DNA of 64,000 bases from Natronococcus sp. A-GB7 (GTDB lineage Archaea > Halobacteriota > Halobacteria > Halobacteriales > Natrialbaceae): contig NZ_JARUKV010000002.1 of NCBI RefSeq assembly GCF_029688865.1, positions 1 to 64,000 on the forward strand, read 5' to 3'. Below are positions 61,555 to 64,000 of this stretch, in pieces. Each line of letters begins with the position of its first letter. The first letter of the stretch is position 1. A model generated the notes under the pieces. That model saw only the letters and a program-made list of their open reading frames with translations, made no database searches and was not told the DNA's origin. Made by a program: the position numbers and the translations under genes.

Positions 61555-62832
61555 TCAGGGACGGTCCCGGCCGATCCGCTCGATCGCGCCGGCGACCGTC
61601 TCGACTCCCTGACCGATGCTGTCCTCGTCGACGTCGAACGTCGACGTGTGGTGGCCGCCCGGGTGGTCGGTACCGACGCCGACGTAACACGCCAGCCCGC
61701 CGTTTTGCTGAACCTCGCGCATCAGGAAGGTGGCGTCCTCGCTGCCGCCGAGCTGGTCGCGCTCGAGGACGTTCTCGACGCCCTCGACGCTACCGGCGAC
61801 GTCGGCGACGACGTCGACGAGCGCCTGATCGCTCGTGGCGCTCGGCGCGGCCGCGCCGATCTCGAGGTCGACCTCGCAGTCGTGCATCTCGGCGGCCGAT
61901 CGCATCACGCGCTCGGCCTTCTCGTACATGTACTCCATGAGTTCGGTCGTCTCGCCTCGCACCTCGGCGACGATGCTGGCTTCCTCGGGGATGACGTTCG
62001 CGGCGCTGCCACCCTCGACGACGCCCGCGTTGATCCGCGTGGCGCCGTCGCTGTGTCGGGGGATGCCGTAGCAGTTCTGGACGGCTGTCGCCATCGCCTG
62101 GACGGCGTTGCGACCCTGTTCGGGGTGGCCGCCCGCGTGAGCCGGCTCGCCGGTGAACGTCGCCTCGAGGTGTCGCACTGCGAGGAAGCCGTCGATACCG
62201 GCGACGATCTCGCCGGTGGGGTGGTCGAGGCCGACGTGGAGCCCGAGCAGGTAGTCGACGTCCGCGATGTGGTCGCTTTTCGCCATTGACTTCCCGCCGC
62301 CGACGACCTCCTCGGCGGGCTGGAAGAAGACCTTCAGCGTCCCCTCGAACTCGCTGTCGGCGATTCGCTCGAGGACGCCGATCCCGATCGTCGCGTGGGC
62401 GTCGTGGCCGCAGGCGTGCATCGCGTCGTCGTGTTCGGAGCGAAAGCTCTCGGCGACGGGCAGGTGGTCCGAATCCTCCGACTCGGGCTGGGGGAGGCCG
62501 TCGATGTCGACTCGGAGTCCGACCGTTGGCCCCTCGCCGCGCTCGAGGACGGCGACGGCGCCCGTGTACCCGCCCTCGAGGGACTCGAGGACCGACTCGT
62601 CGGCGCCGTGCTCGCGAGCCTGCTCGTACCACGTCGCGAGGTCGGGCTCGTCGGGAACGCCCATGCGGTGTTCGGCCGCGATGGCGTCGGGGCCGACGTG
62701 GAGCTCGTCGAGCTCGAGGCGATCCTCGAGCTCCTCGACGATCCGTGCAGTGGTGTAAAACTCCCGCCAGGCGGGTTCGGGTTTGCGGTGGAGGTCTCGG
62801 CGCAGCGAAACGAGGTCCGGATCGGTGGACAT
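61555..62832 (-). CDS. M20 amidohydrolase, p-aminobenzoyl-glutamate hydrolase subunit A-like
   Basis: The 425-residue enzyme has M20 metal motifs HACGHDAHATIG, LKVFFQPAEEVVGGG, and DHPGGHHTSTF. The stretch RMGVPDEPDLATWYEQA and the LRRDLHRKPEPAWREF opening resemble Escherichia coli AbgA, which hydrolyses p-aminobenzoyl-glutamate, a folate breakdown product. The ATG at 62832 is chosen over 62859. No AbgB partner lies beside it. The pab operon in this window concerns the same metabolite. Confidence 0.9.
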   Translation of the reverse strand: MSTDPDLVSLRRDLHRKPEPAWREFYTTARIVEELEDRLELDELHVGPDAIAAEHRMGVPDEPDLATWYEQAREHGADESVLESLEGGYTGAVAVLERGEGPTVGLRVDIDGLPQPESEDSDHLPVAESFRSEHDDAMHACGHDAHATIGIGVLERIADSEFEGTLKVFFQPAEEVVGGGKSMAKSDHIADVDYLLGLHVGLDHPTGEIVAGIDGFLAVRHLEATFTGEPAHAGGHPEQGRNAVQAMATAVQNCYGIPRHSDGATRINAGVVEGGSAANVIPEEASIVAEVRGETTELMEYMYEKAERVMRSAAEMHDCEVDLEIGAAAPSATSDQALVDVVADVAGSVEGVENVLERDQLGGSEDATFLMREVQQNGGLACYVGVGTDHPGGHHTSTFDVDEDSIGQGVETVAGAIERIGRDRP

Positions 62833-62901
62833 AGCGCCGTCTTGGGAGGCGGAGCCCAAAGCAGTGGCGGGTTCGGTTCGTCGGTCCGCGAGACGGCGGC
62901 G

Positions 62902-63378
62902 TCAGTCGTGGTCCGCTTCCGGTTCGGATCCCGTTGTCCGGGCGACTGGAGCGTCCAGCTCGCGAAGCGCCTGCGTGACCACGTGTGCCTGGACGAGGTC
63001 CCGATCCGACGGCGGGTACTCGGTGTCGCCGGCGAGGACCCGTCGGCTCTCCCGCCAGAACCGCTCCTCGATCGGCTGCTGGTCGGGCTCCTCGCGCGTG
63101 CGGCCGGTGAACGCCTCGAAGTCCGCCCGCAGATCGAACGAGGCGCGGGCGACGTTACAGCGGGGCAACGGCGACATTCCGGTCTCGAGGACGAGCTGCC
63201 GGACCGTCTCCCAGTCGGACGCACAGAAGTGGATCGACACCTCGCCGACGACGTCCCGCCAGGCGACGGCCTCGCTGTGTTGCAGCCGTTGGATGAGCCG
63301 CGGCGGCAGATCGATCCGGCGGTGGATCTCGGGATCGTCGCAGAGACAGCACGGTTTCTCGACCTTGCCCGTGTACAT
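62902..63378 (-). CDS. Conserved haloarchaeal protein with zinc-like Cys motif
   Basis: The 158-residue protein begins MYTGKVEKPCCLCDDPEIHRRIDLPPRLIQRL with CCLCDD and later FCASDW and SPLPRCNVARASFD, enough cysteine and histidine for a metal site. The protein appears restricted to haloarchaea. The ATG at 63378 is used; 63405 is upstream but less likely. Function unknown. Confidence 0.75.
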   Translation of the reverse strand: MYTGKVEKPCCLCDDPEIHRRIDLPPRLIQRLQHSEAVAWRDVVGEVSIHFCASDWETVRQLVLETGMSPLPRCNVARASFDLRADFEAFTGRTREEPDQQPIEERFWRESRRVLAGDTEYPPSDRDLVQAHVVTQALRELDAPVARTTGSEPEADHD

Positions 63379-63467
63379 CGCTCGAGCGTTCGACCGAGCG
63401 TACAAAAGTCCCTCGCTCGCGGCGACCCCGTCGAGTCGGGCGTTCCGCCTCGATACCCGGCCGACCG

Positions 63468-63803
63468 TCAGTTGCCCCGGCCCGCGCCGTGGATCTGCTC
63501 GACCTCGGCCTCGATGTGGACCGAGTCCGGGAAGTCGTGCTCGGCGATGTTACGTGCGAGGTCGTCGTGACCGTGGATCTCGAGTTCCCGGGTGAAGACG
63601 GTGTAGTTCCAGGAGTCGAACCGTCGCTCGTCGTCGCCGTGCAGGCGAGCGTGCTGAGGGACGGTCAGCTTCTCGGGCGGGTGGGAGTGGGGTCCCTTCA
63701 GCGCGGCGCCCTTACGCTCGGCGGTGGATTTGATGTCGTCGACGATGCCGTCGAGTGCGACTCGATCGCCGCTCTGAAGCGTGAGGCGGGTAACGAAGGT
63801 CAT
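63468..63803 (-). CDS. uS10/mL48-like ribosomal-protein-fold protein
   Basis: The 111-residue protein reads MTFVTRLTLQSGDRVALDGIVDDIKSTAERKGAALKGPHSHPPE...WNYTVFTRELEIHGHDDLARNIAEHDFPDSVHIEAEVEQIHG, which has the S10 pattern of paired strands and the KGPHSHPPE loop. It differs from haloarchaeal ribosomal uS10, so it is probably a second, paralogous member. It sits alone, not in a ribosomal operon. Confidence 0.88.
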   Translation of the reverse strand: MTFVTRLTLQSGDRVALDGIVDDIKSTAERKGAALKGPHSHPPEKLTVPQHARLHGDDERRFDSWNYTVFTRELEIHGHDDLARNIAEHDFPDSVHIEAEVEQIHGAGRGN

Positions 63804-63912
63804 AGCTGGTGTTATCCACTCTGGACGCCCGGCGTGTAAAAACCTGCTGAGATACGGCTCGGGCGGAGCACAGTCCGATATTCTCTTAACGTCGGGCACG
63901 TTACTCGAGGTA

Positions 63913-64000
63913 ATGGCAGTCGAAGCTACGAGCGCAGGCGCGATCCTCTTCCGCGATACGCGGGGCCGGCGCGAGTATCTTCTACTCAAGAGCCGCCCGG
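63913..64000 (+). CDS. Nudix hydrolase, start of gene cut by the window edge
   Basis: From ATG 63913 the frame reads MAVEATSAGAILFRDTRGRREYLLLKSRP and is open to the window end. This is the opening of a bis(5'-nucleosyl)-tetraphosphatase-type Nudix protein (SAGAILFR...YLLL). The Nudix box is beyond the edge. A TATA-like element (TTCTCTTAAC, near 63880-63890) about 28 bases upstream fits a leaderless mRNA. Confidence 0.7.
   Translation, partial: MAVEATSAGAILFRDTRGRREYLLLKSRP

Noticed and set aside
1-64000. CRISPR array, tRNA, rRNA or intact transposase
   Set aside because: I saw no regularly spaced repeats, cloverleaf-like segments, rRNA blocks or transposase motifs while reading both strands; weak cases could be missed without a covariance search.

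Overview
The window is a stretch of haloarchaeal chromosome. The evidence is very high GC, strongly acidic Asp/Glu-rich proteins, TATA/BRE promoters placed about 27 bases before start codons (leaderless transcription), Tat-type lipoprotein signals, and archaeal or haloarchaeal families (LonB, thermosome, GGGP synthase, geranylgeranyl reductase, FtsZ1, DtdA, Dph6, HalOD1, Bat-type HTH, DUF373, DUF368). The frequent CTCGAG hexamer and the gene content suggest a Natrialbaceae-type genome, but that placement is inference. No rRNA, tRNA, CRISPR array, intact transposase or replication origin was recognised.

Layout. 0.2-3.8 kb: leftward operon lonB, CPBP protease, small membrane protein. 4-5.4 kb: NMN adenylyltransferase and SAM hydrolase. 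5.4-7.4 kb: HalOD1 protein and a thermosome subunit with near-identical promoters. 7.7-11.2 kb: DUF368 polyprenyl-phosphate transporter, enoyl-CoA hydratase, GT2 glycosyltransferase, methyltransferase. 11.5-14.6 kb: HTH regulator, MBL hydrolase, cysteine-cluster protein, GGGP synthase-family enzyme. 14.7-17.3 kb: regulator plus FAD oxidase bounded by inverted repeats, a likely acquired cassette. 17.7-25.9 kb: TRAM and radical SAM proteins, Hsp20, FAD oxidoreductase with creatininase, SnoaL protein, luciferase-like protein, Nudix CoA pyrophosphatase. 25.9-29.3 kb: GpgS-like transferase, membrane DHH phosphodiesterase, SDR. 29.4-32.1 kb: Bat HTH, HalOD1, coiled-coil protein. 32.3-36.8 kb: ATP-grasp ligase, SppA, DUF373, Dph6. 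37.2-41.8 kb: regulators, sugar nucleotidyltransferase, Rieske protein, saccharopine dehydrogenase-like protein. 42-47 kb: pabC-pabA-pabB, HhH protein and aroE, a chorismate-related cluster. 47-48.7 kb: frameshifted histidine kinase. 48.7-53 kb: cation exchanger, Nudix, dtdA, ftsZ1. 53-63.9 kb: membrane protein with DUF3179, ferredoxin, geranylgeranyl reductase, DUF4397 protein, gamma-glutamyltransferase, M48 peptidase interrupted by an amber codon, AbgA-type hydrolase, uS10-like protein, and the start of a Nudix gene at the right edge.

How genes fit together. Several genes touch membrane-lipid and lipid-carrier biology: GGGP synthase family, geranylgeranyl reductase, DUF368 and GT2. AroE feeds the shikimate pathway to chorismate, which the pabB-pabA-pabC operon would use, and an AbgA-like p-aminobenzoyl-glutamate hydrolase lies 15 kb away. 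LonB, SppA, CPBP and M48 are four membrane proteolysis genes, the last one broken.

The most notable signals are structural. A 23-bp tandem duplication shifts the frame of a sensor kinase. An in-frame TAG splits an M48 protease. A 114-bp copy of the 3' end of dph6 sits 267 bp downstream of the original. In-frame low-complexity or palindromic insertions lie inside pabB and at the N-terminus of pabA. Three consecutive stem-loops lie at 17.7 kb, and an inverted-repeat-bounded two-gene cassette lies at 14.7-17.3 kb.
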